Shown here: positions 46,257-57,929 of the stretch, one piece after another | Position numbering within the stretch: the stretch's first letter is position 1 | How the letters are laid out: each line of letters starts with the position of its first letter | Source: Rhodeus uyekii | Taxonomy: Eukaryota; Chordata; Actinopteri; Cypriniformes; Acheilognathidae | Length of the DNA: 64,000 nt | Direction of reading: 5' to 3' | Assembly: GCA_037043235.1 (NCBI GenBank) | Contig: JAWRVZ010000139.1 | Coordinates: forward strand, 1,647,001-1,711,000 | The notes under the pieces: model-generated | Told to the model about the DNA's origin: nothing | Seen by the model: only the letters and a program-made list of their open reading frames with translations | The model's database searches: none | Program-made: the position numbers and the translations under genes

Positions 46257-46566
46257 ATTAGTCCATATGAACACAGCACTGAGGACAGAGCGAGAAGATG
46301 AGAGGCACATTTCATTCAGTAGGAAAAGCAGATTATATACACAGCAAAACATGGCTGTTGCCAAAGAATTTATCAAATACAAAATCTACTAGTGCAACAA
46401 ATGTACTTTGTCAAATGTTTTATTAACAAACATTTAATTCTCCTACATAATTTGTTTAAATAAACATTATTTATATACGTAAATTATTTTATCTTTTAGT
46501 GTTTTTATTCATATGGGGATTCAAAACATAAAATGAACATTGTGTGTTGTGGTTGCTTCATCTGAC

Positions 46567-47234
46567 AGGCTTCGACTGCAAAGAGGAGAATCTCTGTACA
46601 CTTTTAAGCTCATTCAGCTTTGTTTCGTATGGGTCTTTACCATCAATTATTTTCATCTTGTGTAAGTATCTTGCCTTGGTAATTATGTACAGAGAATCTC
46701 TGTACAGCACTTTTGACTGGACTGCTTCTGGCTATATAATTTTCGTGTCCGTTGTTGACATTATCGATTGTTTGCGCTTCACAAATATTGAATCGCACGC
46801 TGTTCTTGCCGTACACCATGGCCGCCGCCGCGGTGCGTCATGGGTATTTACGATTATGGGAAAACCATCCATTGAGGATAATTGGCGGCGTGTGGTGGGG
46901 CACATCTGCGTTTCATGAAGCCTTACCACCGCCGCAAATAAATGACGAGCGCGCCTCTTCTCAGGAGGTGGGTCCTTCTCCGTGCATGCACGCTGGTGCC
47001 CTCGTTGGTTCAGGAAGGGAGACGGTGGGTCGAATTCGCAACGCGGCTGACGGGCCAGGATGCTGGGCCGCTGTTTCCCCGGGAGTTCAGCGTAAAGAGA
47101 GGACGCGAAGCCGCAGTCCTCCACGCCTTGGACGAGAGGGAAGCAACTGCGAGCGCCGGACCCCCGCCCCTCTCCTGGACCCATCCTCCTCACTTCCCCT
47201 CCGTCACAAAGAGCAAAATATTAAAATCAACACA
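46567..47234 (+). repeat. left part of the duplicated GC-rich block (occupied copy)
   Basis: Matches 42664-43335 with about five substitutions, then is cut by element B at 47235; the rest resumes at 52323. Confidence 0.9.
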
Positions 47235-47749
47235 CACTGTAAAAAAAAATTTGTTCATTCAACTTACATTTTTTAGTTATCTTTTTGCTTTGACTCAGTT
47301 AAGTTTTATTAACTTAATCTACAAAGTATTTTCAACTTAAAAACTTTAGTTGATATAGGTAAAATAGTTGATCCAACAACTTATTTCAAGTAACTTGTAC
47401 TTCCAAAGTTTAGTTGAAATATGAAAACTTACATTTTCCAGTTTTCTGTACTAAACTTTTTGTTCATTGAACTTCATTTGGCCTATTTTCTCAACTTGTA
47501 ATAGCTCATTCAACCAAATAAATACACAAACACATTTTTCATATAAACATATTTATTGTCCCTTACAAATCAATAAATGGACAACATTAACATATTCAAA
47601 GGACATATTCAACATTTTCAAAATTAATTTTCTGAATATTTGTAAATGCAAACTAAAAACTAGAATATAGAGAATTTATTCGAGAATTTCTCAAATAAAA
47701 CAAATAATGAATCTATCAAATAAAATGCAATATTACAAAAACTTAAATA

Positions 47750-48090
47750 TTTTTAATGAAATCTGTGAGCTTTCTGTCCCTTATTTGACAGCCTACGCAA
47801 CTAGCACATTCAAGGTCCAGAAAAGACATACTTAAAGTAATCCAAGTGATTTCAGTGGTTTAACCTCAGTTTTATGAAGCATTGTGAGTGTTTCATTGCA
47901 TGTTGACAAGAGCATAACAGCACATGCTTCTTGTGTGTATGCAAATGCAGACACTGTTGCATGCAAATATATAAACCACTGGAGTCACTTGGATTACTTT
48001 AAGGATATCTTCTTACTTTGCAGACCTTGAATGTGCTAGTTGCATAGACTGTCAAAGGAGAGACAGAAAGCTCACAGATTTCATTAAAAA
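47750..48090. repeat. foldback MITE (about 110-bp inverted arms)
   Basis: Left arm TTTTTAATGAAATCTGTGAG, CACATTCAAGGTC, AAAGTAATCCAAGTGA is answered at the right by TCACTTGGATTACTTT, GACCTTGAATGTG, CTCACAGATTTCATTAAAAA. Loop about 115 bp. RNA from it would form a long imperfect hairpin. Confidence 0.85.
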
Positions 48091-48314
48091 GATCTTCCTT
48101 TATAATTCAAGAATAAACAAAAACATTTTTTTGGTAAACTAACACTTTTCACATTAATAATATCCCTTTAACTGTGAAATAACTTTAAAACACATAACAT
48201 CTTGAAAAAAAGAAAAGAAAATGGATGTCAGGCCATTGATGCAGAGAACTGTAAAATGCAAACACAGGCTCTTGGTAGAAATGCATAACACCTTACCTCC
48301 GCAACATCTTCAAA

Positions 48315-49496
48315 TTAACAGTGTATTTTAAGGGAGTGCACTCTTGCACTGCAGGTATCCGCTCCAATGTCCATCAACAGCCTCTGAATCACTTCAAACG
48401 TGTATTTGAGGTTTTTCGGGTAATTTATGTTGAGAGCATAAAGATATCCCATCATGTTCAGATACGCATTTGGTATGTCACCAAGTCCTCGCAGAACAAC
48501 TGCTTCCTCGATGACAAGGGCCACATCACTGGGGTTGCAGGGAATGGGATCCGTCACATCTTCCACCATTGTGATGATTCCAAGAGTCATGCCCCTGATC
48601 ATATGTTCCTCAGAATCGGTGTGCTGTATTAAAAAATGACAAACTTTAAAATGTGCTTTCACATTCAAAGACTTAAACACAACATTAGTACACCAAGTCT
48701 TAATTACCATAAGTCAACAAATCATATATTTTTGTAAAGTGCCAGCCAACATGTCTCATGAAAAGGGGTGCTCGAATAACCAAAATCACAAAATACAAAA
48801 CTCATCGCTTTGCTTCAGAAGGCCTTTATTAACCCACCGGAGCTGTGTCGAGCAGTTGATGGATGCATTTACTTTTTTGAGCTTATAACTGTTGGTTGCA
48901 TTTCACTGCCATTATAAAGCTCGGAAGCGGCAGTGTGTTTATTAATATAACTCTGATTGTGTTCGTCTGAAAGAAAAATGTCATATACACCTAGGATGAC
49001 TTGAGGGTGAGTAAATGGGGGGAAATCATGGGGTAATTTTAATTTTTTGGTGAAATAATCCTTTGAATACTTCTGCATTAACAAATGCCACCTTCTTCAA
49101 TATTTTGCACCAAAAATTATGCAGGACAAGAGAAATGGCAACAAAGGAAATACCTACAAAAAAGTACAGTAGAAATACAGGTACTTACATTTTTATCTAG
49201 GCTGTCCGTTATGGTCCTCATTTCTGCAATGTCAGCACAGCGCTTTGAACTATACAGACACAGCAGTTTTGGTAGATGCCGGTCAAGACTCTCATAAAAG
49301 GACTTGCTCAGGTCCAGCGACATTAGCCTGTTGAATTCTGCATTTATCTAAAGTAATTACATTAAATGACACAAACATAACAGCAACATGTTAAACAAAA
49401 ATGCAAAAAAAGTATATCTACATATTCATCATTTTCAGCAGTGTTGGACTTTACCTGTCTCTCACAAAAAAGAGCGGGCCACCTCTTTTTCATTTC
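48315..49496 (-). pseudogene. SAMD3-like family gene, three exons, minus strand
   Basis: Three in-phase exons on minus. 49455-49496 encodes EMKKRWPALFCERQ (donor CAG|GTAAAG). 49189-49347 encodes INAEFNRLMSLDLSKSFYES ... MRTITDSLDKN (donor AAT|GTAAGT). 48315-48623 encodes HTDSEEHMIRGMTLGIITM ... DVALVIEEAVVLRGLGDIPN ... YPKNLKYTFEVIQRLLMDIG ending SLKIHC and a stop. KRWPALF, the VIEE-VVL block and YPKxLKxTFEV identify the same family as 36535-37316. The exon bearing ALCIYLNEDP, expected between the last two, is missing and an Angel-like MITE occupies that interval, so the copy is probably defective. The first exon has no clear acceptor. Confidence 0.75.
48785..49078 (-). mobile_element. Angel-like MITE
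   Basis: Minus strand begins CAAAGGATTATTTCACCAAA, AAATTAAAATTACC and contains CATTTACTCACCCTCAAGTC, the recognisable end of zebrafish Angel elements. The left end was not located exactly. Confidence 0.55.
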
Positions 49497-49499
49497 AGA

Positions 49500-50119
49500 T
49501 ACGAAGAAAAAGATATGAAGAAAAGAAAAATTAAGTCAACCAACATTCAATAAACAGAGTACACAAATCAAGATTAGAGTACTAGAACTACAGTAATAGT
49601 TTCTCACAAAATTTCTTGATATATATTTATTGACGTGTATTTGTAAAATCAAAAATGTAATGTTATAGAGTTGTTTTATTTCCTCTAAACAATCATACTA
49701 AACTACATTTGAGTGTGAGGAATGTTAGTTTTATTTACTGTGTTAGCTTGGTGGCTGTCTGAGACACTTGCACTAAGATAGATCAACATTAGAATTTATT
49801 AATAAAAGCTGGTAAACTGGTGGTGCTGAACCATACAATCAATTAATTTTAAAAGATATTGCATAGTCAAAACAATTCTGTATTACTGCTACTACAGATA
49901 CTAACTACTTTACTATCTTTTCTATCCATCCTAAATAGTAGAGGTGAATATGACCAAAACCGTATTTCACGGTAAGATAAATATTTTTTTTAATAATATG
50001 ATTGACAAGCCAGTTTAAACGGTGACAGGATGGACCTATCTAAACAACAGAGCTGTCCATTAAAGATGCAGCTATAACGTATATCCCAAAGCTTGACCTG
50101 TACACAGAAGCGTTCATAA
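49500..50119. other. spacer inside element B
   Basis: AT-rich; no ORF or repeat end supported. Possibly where upstream exons of the SAMD3-like gene have decayed. Confidence 0.35.
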
Positions 50120-50127
50120 GAGTAGGT

Positions 50128-51448
50128 CAGTGGCGGACCGAGCAAATACGGGACCCTAGGCAAATTTTGAAAAGGGGCCCCTCCATAGGCGGAGTTTCAC
50201 TTTTGTGCTTGGGGGGGCACCTACCAGGCCAGCAGACCACGAGCTCAGATTTTTTTTATATCATATTTATATATCATTCATTCTACATATAAAATACATT
50301 TACAATGAACAATGACTTTATACCAGTGCTTCTCAATTATTTTCTGTCACGCCCCCCTAGGAAGAGGTAAAAATTTAGCTCACCCCTTATTGTTTCCATG
50401 GCAACGCGTCATGCTTGTCACCTGACATACCGCAGTCACAAAAAGCGCTGTATAATAGATAATTCAAAATAGTCACCAACTTGTTGGCTCAACTTGTTGA
50501 AACCTAAAAGAAACCTTATGTGGCTGAAAACACTGAATTGTTGTGATAAATGACGAGCTCTGAGCGCGTCTTTTTTGGATCAGTTCCAGATATCGCGTGA
50601 AAAGACGTGTGATTTTAGTGGTTGATCACGTGACACATGAACACTGGTGTGATCGTACACGTCAAAGGATGAGGAGACGGTTATCTGAAATTCATATATG
50701 CTGCTCTTGTTCAGTGCAAGAAAACCTACTCCCTGACAAAAAAAGCATGTACCCCAGGGTAACGCGCGCCCCCCCTGGCATCGCCCCACTATTTGAGAAC
50801 CACTGCTTTATACAAATAATAGCGAATAGAAGAGACTCTTTATAGTTGCTGTTTTGTTTTTCCTCGGCAGTGATAGGGTTAACACGGGGAGTTCAGAAGT
50901 GCGGCGACAAAAAGCGTGTGTTAGACGGGTGCGCTTGTTACAGTGTGTTCGTCTTCATTCAGATTAAAGTTCATAAACAGAGCCTCCCTGGACCTGTCAT
51001 AAAACTACTTCAGACATTACAATATCTTACCTAATGCAGAAGAAGCCGCCTCTTTTTCCGAGATGCGTAGATGTACAGTCTTCTCTTCTGATAGATTTGA
51101 CACTTTTAGTAGTGGATTTATTTTAAAAAAAACGTCGAATGTCCATTTTGTTTATTCAGCGCGTAAAACAGAACGAGAAGAGCATCCACTCATGTATCGC
51201 GATACTTTGAGATTCGCAAATCGCAGTAGAATGTGATAAAGCTACGGTAATAAAAAATTAAATACAGTGATTAAAAATTAATTAGCCATATCTTACTCAT
51301 TCTATACACAGAACTAATAAGACAAATAAAACGAGAAAATATGAATTCTGTAATAAAAAAGTGCAATCGCGATTTGATTTGGGGGCCCTTGTAGGTTCGG
51401 GGGCCCTAGGCAATTGCCTACACTTGCCTAATGGTAAGTCCGCCTATG
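50128..51448. mobile_element. hAT-type element, TSD GAGTAGGT
   Basis: Ends CAGTGGCGGACC and, inward from the right, CATAGGCGGAC, with an exact 8-bp duplication GAGTAGGT (50120-50127, 51449-51456). Subterminal GGGGCCC/CCTAGGCAA words occur at both ends. Contains another hAT. No transposase frame recognised. Confidence 0.88.
50324..50805. mobile_element. hAT-type MITE, TSD CTTTATAC
   Basis: Ends CAGTGCTTCTCAATTATTTT and, inward from the right, CAGTGGTTCTCAAATAGTGG, with exact 8-bp duplication CTTTATAC (50316-50323, 50806-50813). Interior matches the partial copy at 6580-6790. Nested in the hAT above. Confidence 0.92.
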
Positions 51449-51456
51449 GAGTAGGT

Positions 51457-52130
51457 TACATGATTATAGGAAAGTTTTATAGGTGTAGTTTGGCGAAACA
51501 CGGACACGTAATCATTTCACTAACGTTATCGTTTTTGGGAACACACGGTAAAACTACAGCTGAACAACTTTTCAGTTATGGAGCATCCAGCTTGAAAACC
51601 GGAGGATTGTGATAACCCTGCCGCACCACACACAGTTTTACATTAAATTACATTATATTTGTCAGCTCGTTGATATTATACTCACGCGTCGAAGCTGCTT
51701 TTGGCTTTAAGGTGATTAATGTTAGACTCGCTGATTTGGCGGAAAGAACTGGAGAAAGAACCACCCGCCTATTTGGCATCTTAATGAAATAATGTTGCAT
51801 ACGTTTGATAAAGGAAAACAAGTAATAATAGTCTAAATTTATAGATTTTAACTATAGTTTGCTAACTATCAACTACATAAATGGCAAAACTGGGTTAGAA
51901 ACGGTCCAATGTGATATAGAAACTTTGATACTTAAACAATGCATGAATGGTTACTTCATATATGTAATTTTACAAGTTATTACACCAATATGAACGAATA
52001 TTTACTTACCAGATTTGATGATGATGGGAAGATTAAATCATCTGCTGATAAACTCGATCCTGCATGGCAGTTGAACGAGACCTGTTTCCCGCTTCACGTG
52101 ATCACGCGATAAATAATGAGAACTCATATA
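51457..52130. other. right internal part of element B
   Basis: No ORF or motif supported; AT-rich apart from a short GC patch near 52060-52115. Confidence 0.35.
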
Positions 52131-52322
52131 TACTAACTTACTTAGCATACTTATGTTCTTAAGTTGAGATGACACATACTCTAGTTAAGTCAACTTACAG
52201 ACTAGTTGAGACAGTGAAAACTTAACATGTTAAGTTGAATTAACAAATTCAGAAACTGCAAGTTGTATTAACTTACAAAATTACGTTGAAATAACTAAAA
52301 TGCGGAATTATTTTTTACAGTG

Positions 52323-52590
52323 CAGAACTTGACTGGTAGCCAGTGTAGAGAGCCAAGTACAGGAGTAATTTGTGCACGTTTTCTAGTGCCAGTCAATAAT
52401 GTGGCTTTGCACAATTGCTAGATTCCAAAGATGAATTTGGCAAACCCAAAAAAAGTAAATTAAAGTAATCTAACCTTGACATAACCTAACATGTTTCATG
52501 TTGCGAATGTTGCATGTTTCATGTTCCATGTTTCAAGGTCCTTCTTAGAAAGCATCTTGATTCTAGCAAATGATTCTAACTTAAACTGGC
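52323..52590 (+). repeat. right part of the duplicated block (occupied copy)
   Basis: Continues the match to 43336-43590, then the copies diverge after AAACTGGCCAATGC. A short CATGTTTCATGTT repeat at 52491-52532 replaces ATAAACATAACATAAATAAC in the twin. Confidence 0.85.
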
Positions 52591-52605
52591 CAATGCACAA
52601 TTCAG

Positions 52606-53640
52606 AAGGAATTCTGTTCAGAAGGAATAAATCTCATATGTATGAAAGAAATCGTCCGGTTTAAGTTTGTAACTATTCAATAATTGAGTTGGATGCGCGT
52701 GCTCGCGGCTTGATGCGTGTGAGTGATGGAGTTGCTATGGCGACGCGTGTTGTGAGTCGCGCTCATATATAAACACGGAAGCGAGCGATCTGTCGATGAG
52801 AGACGAGGCGATTTCACACACTTTCATCCCGAGTTTCTGAGCAAATCTTGTGGATTTGAAGCTGTTTGGAGAATTTCTGACTGGAGACTTTTATTCTGGA
52901 AGAACATCGCAGGAAAAATCCTTTACACACAGTCACTTTTCAAAGAGTTCATAATATTTCACTTTAATTGTATTGTTCTTTGCTTATTGTTGAAGGAGTC
53001 TGGGGTTTTATTTCATTGTTATATTTCATTATTGTATTTTTGGGAGGGTATTTCTGTGGGGAGTTGTGTGTTATTATTGTTTGTGTTGTGTTTTGTGTGT
53101 TTTGTGTTTTATTGCAGATTGGAAGAAGATGTGGATGAATTTCATGGGTAAAAGACGCTGTGAGTGCTTTAGTTTTTCATCTGTTTATGGAATATTATGG
53201 GATGATGTTGTACAAAGATTGACTAAATTAATATAAATTAACTTGTGTGAGGAAATCAATTTGATCCTACAGTTTTCCCAGCTAAATGATCACGTGTGTT
53301 TGATTCCTTGCACAGAAATCATCTTCTCATTTTGAGTAACTGCAGTAAGAGTTTGTAATTGATCCTGATGGTGATTATTGATTATTATTGAGAGATGATC
53401 ATGTGATGTGTGAAATATTGCAGCCTCCGGCTCCAGATCCAGCGGAGCCGCTTCCACTGGGAGAGAGTTTTCTCCGGGCATCACTTTGTACAAACCGAAC
53501 CATCAGAGGCGTTGCAGCGACTGCCGTGAGTCCAGATCCCACCACCGGGAAGGGTTGATCTGCCGACAGAGACGTCCATCAGCCCAAGCGTTTCTCTTGT
53601 GAACAAGAGCTGGACAGGTGAGACTGAAGCAAGATCAACG
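52606..53640 (+). pseudogene. inverted partial copy of the PIM-like gene (promoter and exons 1-2)
   Basis: Reverse complement of 60790-61815 with scattered substitutions. The exon 1 copy is 53118-53159 (ATTGCAG acceptor, donor CGCT|GTGAGT) and the exon 2 copy 53424-53525 (donor GCC|GTGAGT); lengths of 42 and 102 nt equal those of the minus gene. No kinase exons follow on plus within the window, so this copy is 5' only. Confidence 0.7.
52731..52773 (+). promoter_or_regulatory. X-box plus TATA promoter, partial PIM-like gene copy
   Basis: GTTGCTATGGCGAC (52731-52744) is a near-perfect RFX X-box (GTTGCCATGGCAAC pattern), followed 20 bp later by CATATATAAA (52764-52773). The same arrangement stands upstream of the PIM-like gene on minus at 61650-61693. 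Confidence 0.55.
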
Positions 53641-55250
53641 GCACTCGCTCCGTCTCACACCCCAAACACACACACAGAAAGACGCTTCTCAGACAAACAA
53701 CATCCCAATACAATCCTGCTCATTCATATTACATATATTTTAAGGTCCATATGATCCATTATCAGAATTCATCTCTGTTGTAAATCAGCTCTAAATAGAA
53801 TAAAACGGCTCTTGTTCATATAATCTTTGTATTGATAGGAAATGCTGTTCTTGCTGTCTTTGCTGGAAGTCTTGAGCTCGAGACGAAGCCTGAAGTTCGA
53901 GTCCAACCTGAAACTCAAGCCGCACAGCAGAGATTCAGAGTCTGTCCACGTCTGAGCAACAACATGAGAGACGCAAGACTGAAAGAGCTCAAGTCTTCAC
54001 CGACACATTTGCTTTCTTATTTGCACATTTGTTTTCCGCTGTTTTTCTCTCTTATGTTTCTTTTTTATTATTATTTTCCATATATATATAACATATGTAT
54101 TGTTAAATGTCTTACTATGTTTTGTTAATTTAAAATAGATTTGTTATTAAAAGTCACAGTCATCGTCACAGTCTTGTCGCGTCTCCTCACTCTTTCTGTT
54201 TTCTTCCCTGTGTCTTTTCCCTCATCTGTCGTGTAATCACTTCCCTCGTTAGTCTGGTCACCTGTTCCCCATAATTTTCCTGTGTATTTATTCCCTCATG
54301 TGTTCCTCTGTCTCTGTCGGTCAATGCTAATGTTTGGTTATTGTCTCTTCATGGCTGTTCCTCCATTACAGCGCAGGAGCAGCGCCCGCTCCTCGTCGGT
54401 CTGCACCAGCGCCTGTTCCTCGTCGGTTGTTGTGGTTCAAGTGTTGTAGTTTTTCTCTTCATAAAAATAACTCTTCTCAAACGTCTTTGATGCCAGAATA
54501 TAGGTTTTTATTCTTTCAAACAAAACCGAGTCGATCTGCAGGTCTCCTCACAACCCAGGGAAATCCCCCATTATATACCTAGTTTCCAGACATTCTAAAC
54601 ATGTTATGTGATTGGCAAATTACTAGAGAGAAGAGCGGCACCATCCCAGGAGGGATGAGTACAATCTCTTTTAAACAGGTCCGTTCTGCCCAAAATACTT
54701 CTACTGTTATTCTGCGGACACCACTTAGACATCCAGCCATTGAGTGATGATAATCCGCTGAGTATCGCATCACTCCTGCAAACAGGAAGGGGACAAAGCA
54801 TTTTACAGCACCTATATAATTATTAATATTTGTTATAAATAGCTAGATTTGAGCAAGATTTCTTTTAATAAAAACATGGGTAATGTCTCTGTTTGCAGCT
54901 CCACTGATAGCATTATAAACATGATTGTAACGGAATGAATTTGTTTTGCCTTAATGGTACAGGATGCTCTAAAACTGTTAATGTTTTAATTCTGGCACTT
55001 TATTTGAAGTAATTTAAACCATTTTTAAAGAAAATTATTTCATAACAGTTGAAAATAGTAATAATAGAACCTGTTCTTATTTCTTGAAAAGCGACAAATG
55101 ATTAATCTGCTAATCAAAAACAACAACAACAGGTAAAAAGCTAATAAACAATAATTTTACAATACAACTGGTAAAAAACACACATTCCATTTCTCGGGAA
55201 AATAATCGACAGATTAATAGGCAAAAAAATAAATCCATTAATTAAACTGC
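53641..55250. other. rearranged repeat region
   Basis: 53690-54360 is inverted at 57960-58450 (e.g. TTTGTTATTAAAAGTCACAG and CACCTGTTCCCCATAATTTT). The segment around 54170-54360 looks like LTR sequence (CCCTCATGTGTTCC type). A short ORF at 53832-54128 follows an acceptor-like TTGATAG but is not recognised. 54360-54440 has a GCGCC(C/T)G(T)TCCTCGTCGG tandem pair. Confidence 0.4.
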
Positions 55251-55554
55251 AAATCTAACCAGAATATTCTAAACTTAAGTGTGAAAGTGTTAAAGATAGT
55301 GAAGCTGTGTTAATCAAGAAGATCTTAACGCTTCCGAGTGTCGAAACCAAGTATGAGATGCTGTAAACTCGTGATTGAGCGACTGAACGCGAGCAGGATT
55401 TGATCTGCATCTTCCTCGGGTTGATGGACGGGTAGAGAGAGTGTGAACTGACCGGGACTGGATCTGCCGCTGGAGCAAAACCCGTTCCTGCTCGGGAAGA
55501 GGCGGCATCGCTCCTGAGGACAGAAGATTGAAGAAACATTCATCACGAGACTGA

Positions 55555-55764
55555 TCATTGCTGATGACGAGCTGATTGTAGATCATTGAACCTGATCCTC
55601 CCGAACTTTATTAATGAATCATGATTTGTGTTGAATATCGGCGTGTTTTCTTCAGTGCTCGAGTCCCGGCAGGGTTGCGGTGGGTGGATGTGGTGTAGTG
55701 TGTGTGTGGTGGGGGTGAGACACAGGGACTGACGAAAGGAGGACGGGATGATTATTCTCTCCAT
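55555..55764 (-). CDS. unrecognised 69-codon ORF behind a TATA/CRE promoter
   Basis: Starts at ATG 55764, about 12 bp below a TATA-like TATATA (55776-55781, read on minus) and two perfect CREs. Encodes MERIIIPSSFRQSLCLTP, a His/Pro-rich stretch, then NTNHDSLIKFGRIRFNDLQS and ends ARHQQ. Several overlapping ORFs continue to 55255 on minus (one block reads PLPEQERVLLQRQIQSR after an acceptor-like TCCTCAG), so a spliced small gene is possible. Not recognised. The first ~125 bp recurs in opposite orientation relative to its promoter at 57389-57518. Confidence 0.3.
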   Translation of the reverse strand: MERIIIPSSFRQSLCLTPTTHTLHHIHPPQPCRDSSTEENTPIFNTNHDSLIKFGRIRFNDLQSARHQQ

Positions 55765-55775
55765 CAGACGAGTCT

Positions 55776-55863
55776 TATATAGACTCCAGTGCGTGACGTC
55801 ACACAGATTCCGAACATTCTTTTTATGCTAATGAGGCAGTGCGTCACTCTCGCTGTGACGTCA
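55776..55863 (-). promoter_or_regulatory. promoter with two CREs and TATA
   Basis: TGACGTCA at 55794-55801 and 55856-55863, TATATA at 55776-55781, oriented for minus transcription. An octamer-like ATGCTAAT (55826-55833) lies between. Confidence 0.5.
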
Positions 55864-55999
55864 TCCAGAAGACTCTGGCAGCTTGTTCTTCATTTTGAGT
55901 GTGTTTGTGTACGTGTATGTGTATGCCTCTGTGTGTGTGCGTGGTGTGTGTGTGTAAAGAACATTATATTTCACAACATATTACAGCAAGTTACAGAAG

Positions 56000-56970
56000 A
56001 CAGGAAAATAAGGCAATATCAAGTCCTGCATTGGAGGAAAATCACTGAGAAATAAATGTGTTTTATGTATTTTATACATGGAAATTAATATATACATAAT
56101 TTGCTTTGGAATCAGCAGCAACATCAGAGCACAAATCCTCACAGAAACGCAGGCGGCTGCATCAGAGAAAGACTCATTCCCAATCCAGTGCTTCACTATC
56201 AGAGTTGATCTTCCCATAAACCATCCATTAAAACCCCATGATGCCGCTCTCAACTGCATTCTTCAAGCGCTTTCCCATTGAATCTTCAATCCTACATATT
56301 GAATCCACACATATTGAGAAAACTTTTAGAGTATGTTGGCCGCTGTTTATTTTGTGGTGGTTTTAACATTTTTATAATTGTAGCTTTGGATTATGAAATA
56401 ATAGTTTATTTTGTACTCATACGCTACACATGTGATGCTCTTGACTTTTTATTAATGGCAGGATATGCTGTCGTTCATTCATGGAGTTTAAACATGTTTT
56501 AGTTAAACAGAGAAAGAACTGTTGCACAAACTCTCTGAAAAATGAATGTTCTGCTAAAAATGATACAGAGATGTGACTCGTCTTACTGCTTTTAAAACTG
56601 AAAACTAAAACTGTAGGGGAAGGTTTGCACTACTTGATATTCATCAATGATTTCTGTTCATCTTTTCCTCTTCAGCTGTTCGACAGACAATCCTGAGAGT
56701 GACTCGATGTTTGTGTTTCATTTTCCTGTCTCTGAATGCTCTGATGAAGCACATGCTGTCATTGTTCAGACATTTCTTCATCTTCTGCAGAATATACTGT
56801 GAAAAACTGATTGTTCTGTTAAAAATAATACAGCGATTTGATTGAAGAAATGTTACTGCTTGTCTTACTACCTTTTTTACTTTTTACTACAGTATTAATG
56901 TTTTCTAAGACTAGATGCACAAAATGCATTTATTGATGAAAGTCAGCTGATCATATTCTACAACTTTACA
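56000..56970. other. spacer, no gene recognised
   Basis: Short unsupported ORFs only. A GT-rich tract precedes it at 55893-55955. Confidence 0.35.
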
Positions 56971-57183
56971 ACTAACAATGTTCGTTTTATGTATTGAATC
57001 CACTGCATATATGAATAAAAACATTAAAATCCTAAAAACTGTTTATTTAAACAAATTACGCAGCATTGATAGAATTAAATAATGTTTATTTACATAAATC
57101 ATGTTGATTACAACTAACTTTAATATACTAAAACTGATGTACTTTTTGTTAATCTAACATTTTTCTAACATTTTTATTTTATT

Positions 57184-57236
57184 TAACTCACACACACACA
57201 CGCACGCACGCACGCACACACACACACACACACACA
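57184..57236. repeat. (CA)n/(CG)n microsatellite
   Basis: CACACA and CACG runs upstream of the CRE promoter copy. Confidence 0.9.
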
Positions 57237-57246
57237 TTCTTCTTTA

Positions 57247-57388
57247 TGACGTCACGACGAGAGTGACGCGCTACCTCATTAGCATAAAAATGACGTCACG
57301 ACGAGAGTGACGCGCTGCCTCATTAGCATAAAAAGAATGTTCGGAATCTGCGTGACGTCACACGCTGGAGTCTATTTAAAGGCGCAGG
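57247..57388 (+). promoter_or_regulatory. promoter copy with three CREs
   Basis: TGACGTCA at 57247-57254, 57291-57298 and 57353-57360, then a TATA-like CTATTTAAAG (57372-57381). A 44-bp unit carrying ACGAGAGTGACGCGCT and CCTCATTAGCATAAAAA is tandemly doubled. It is the inverted counterpart of 55765-55870. Confidence 0.5.
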
Positions 57389-57929
57389 TTTGTGTTGAAT
57401 ATCGGCGTGTTTTCTTCAGTGCTCGAGTCCCGGCAGGGTTGCGGTGGGTGGATGTGGTGTAGTGTGTGTGTGGTGGGGGTGAGACACAGGGACTGACGAA
57501 AGGAGGACGGGATGATTATTTACAGAGAAAAAGAGAAACAGTCATTGTCTCCACCGACGGCTATATATAAAGAATCCCCTGATATCTATATTTAAATAGA
57601 TACATTTATATTATAAACTGCTGGAGGGATGACTTTAATTTTTGTAAGATCATCCTAAATATTCTAATATTCTCTTTTAGTTTTGGAAGTCTCTTTTAGT
57701 CTCTTTTGCACAAAGTTTATTAATCCAATGGCAATGCTTGTGTTCAGAATATCATTCGCTTACAGAATATTTAATTTTTTAGTCAAATAACACGGGTATA
57801 TGGCGGCTAGTGAAAAATTTTGACTTTCCATCAGTTTTCAAAAAGGATAGACGAGGCTGTTTTCTATTTTCTGCTTTTGTTTTCAATGAAAGCTTTTATT
57901 GAAAGAGGTTCAATAGAGATTAATCAAAT

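Larger units (their letters stand above)
47235..52322. mobile_element. CACTA-like (EnSpm/CMC) transposon B carrying a SAMD3-like gene
   Basis: Begins CACTGTAAAAAAAAATTTG and ends, read inward, CACTGTAAAAAATAATTCC. Flanked by a 2-bp CA duplication (47233-47234, 52323-52324); the empty site is visible at about 43333-43347. Subterminal regions are full of AACTTA/TAAGTT words. Inside: a foldback MITE (47750-48090), a SAMD3-like pseudogene on minus (48315-49496), an Angel-like MITE, and two nested hATs. Subtracting the outer hAT and its duplication leaves about 3.76 kb, close to element A (3.74 kb). No transposase seen. Confidence 0.8.
56975..57780 (+). repeat. segment directly duplicated at 62550-63190
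   Basis: Shared blocks in the same order include ATGTTCGTTTTATGTATTGA, CACTGCATATATGAATAAAA, CAGCATTGA, CAGAATCCCCTGATATCTAT type sequence, and TATAAACTGCTGGAGG. The 62.5-kb copy has lost most of the CRE-containing middle. Confidence 0.75.

Noticed and set aside
53290..53493. 67-codon ORF (and its twin at 61006-61209)
   Set aside because: Runs antisense across PIM-like exon 2 and its intron; it is conserved only because the segment is duplicated.
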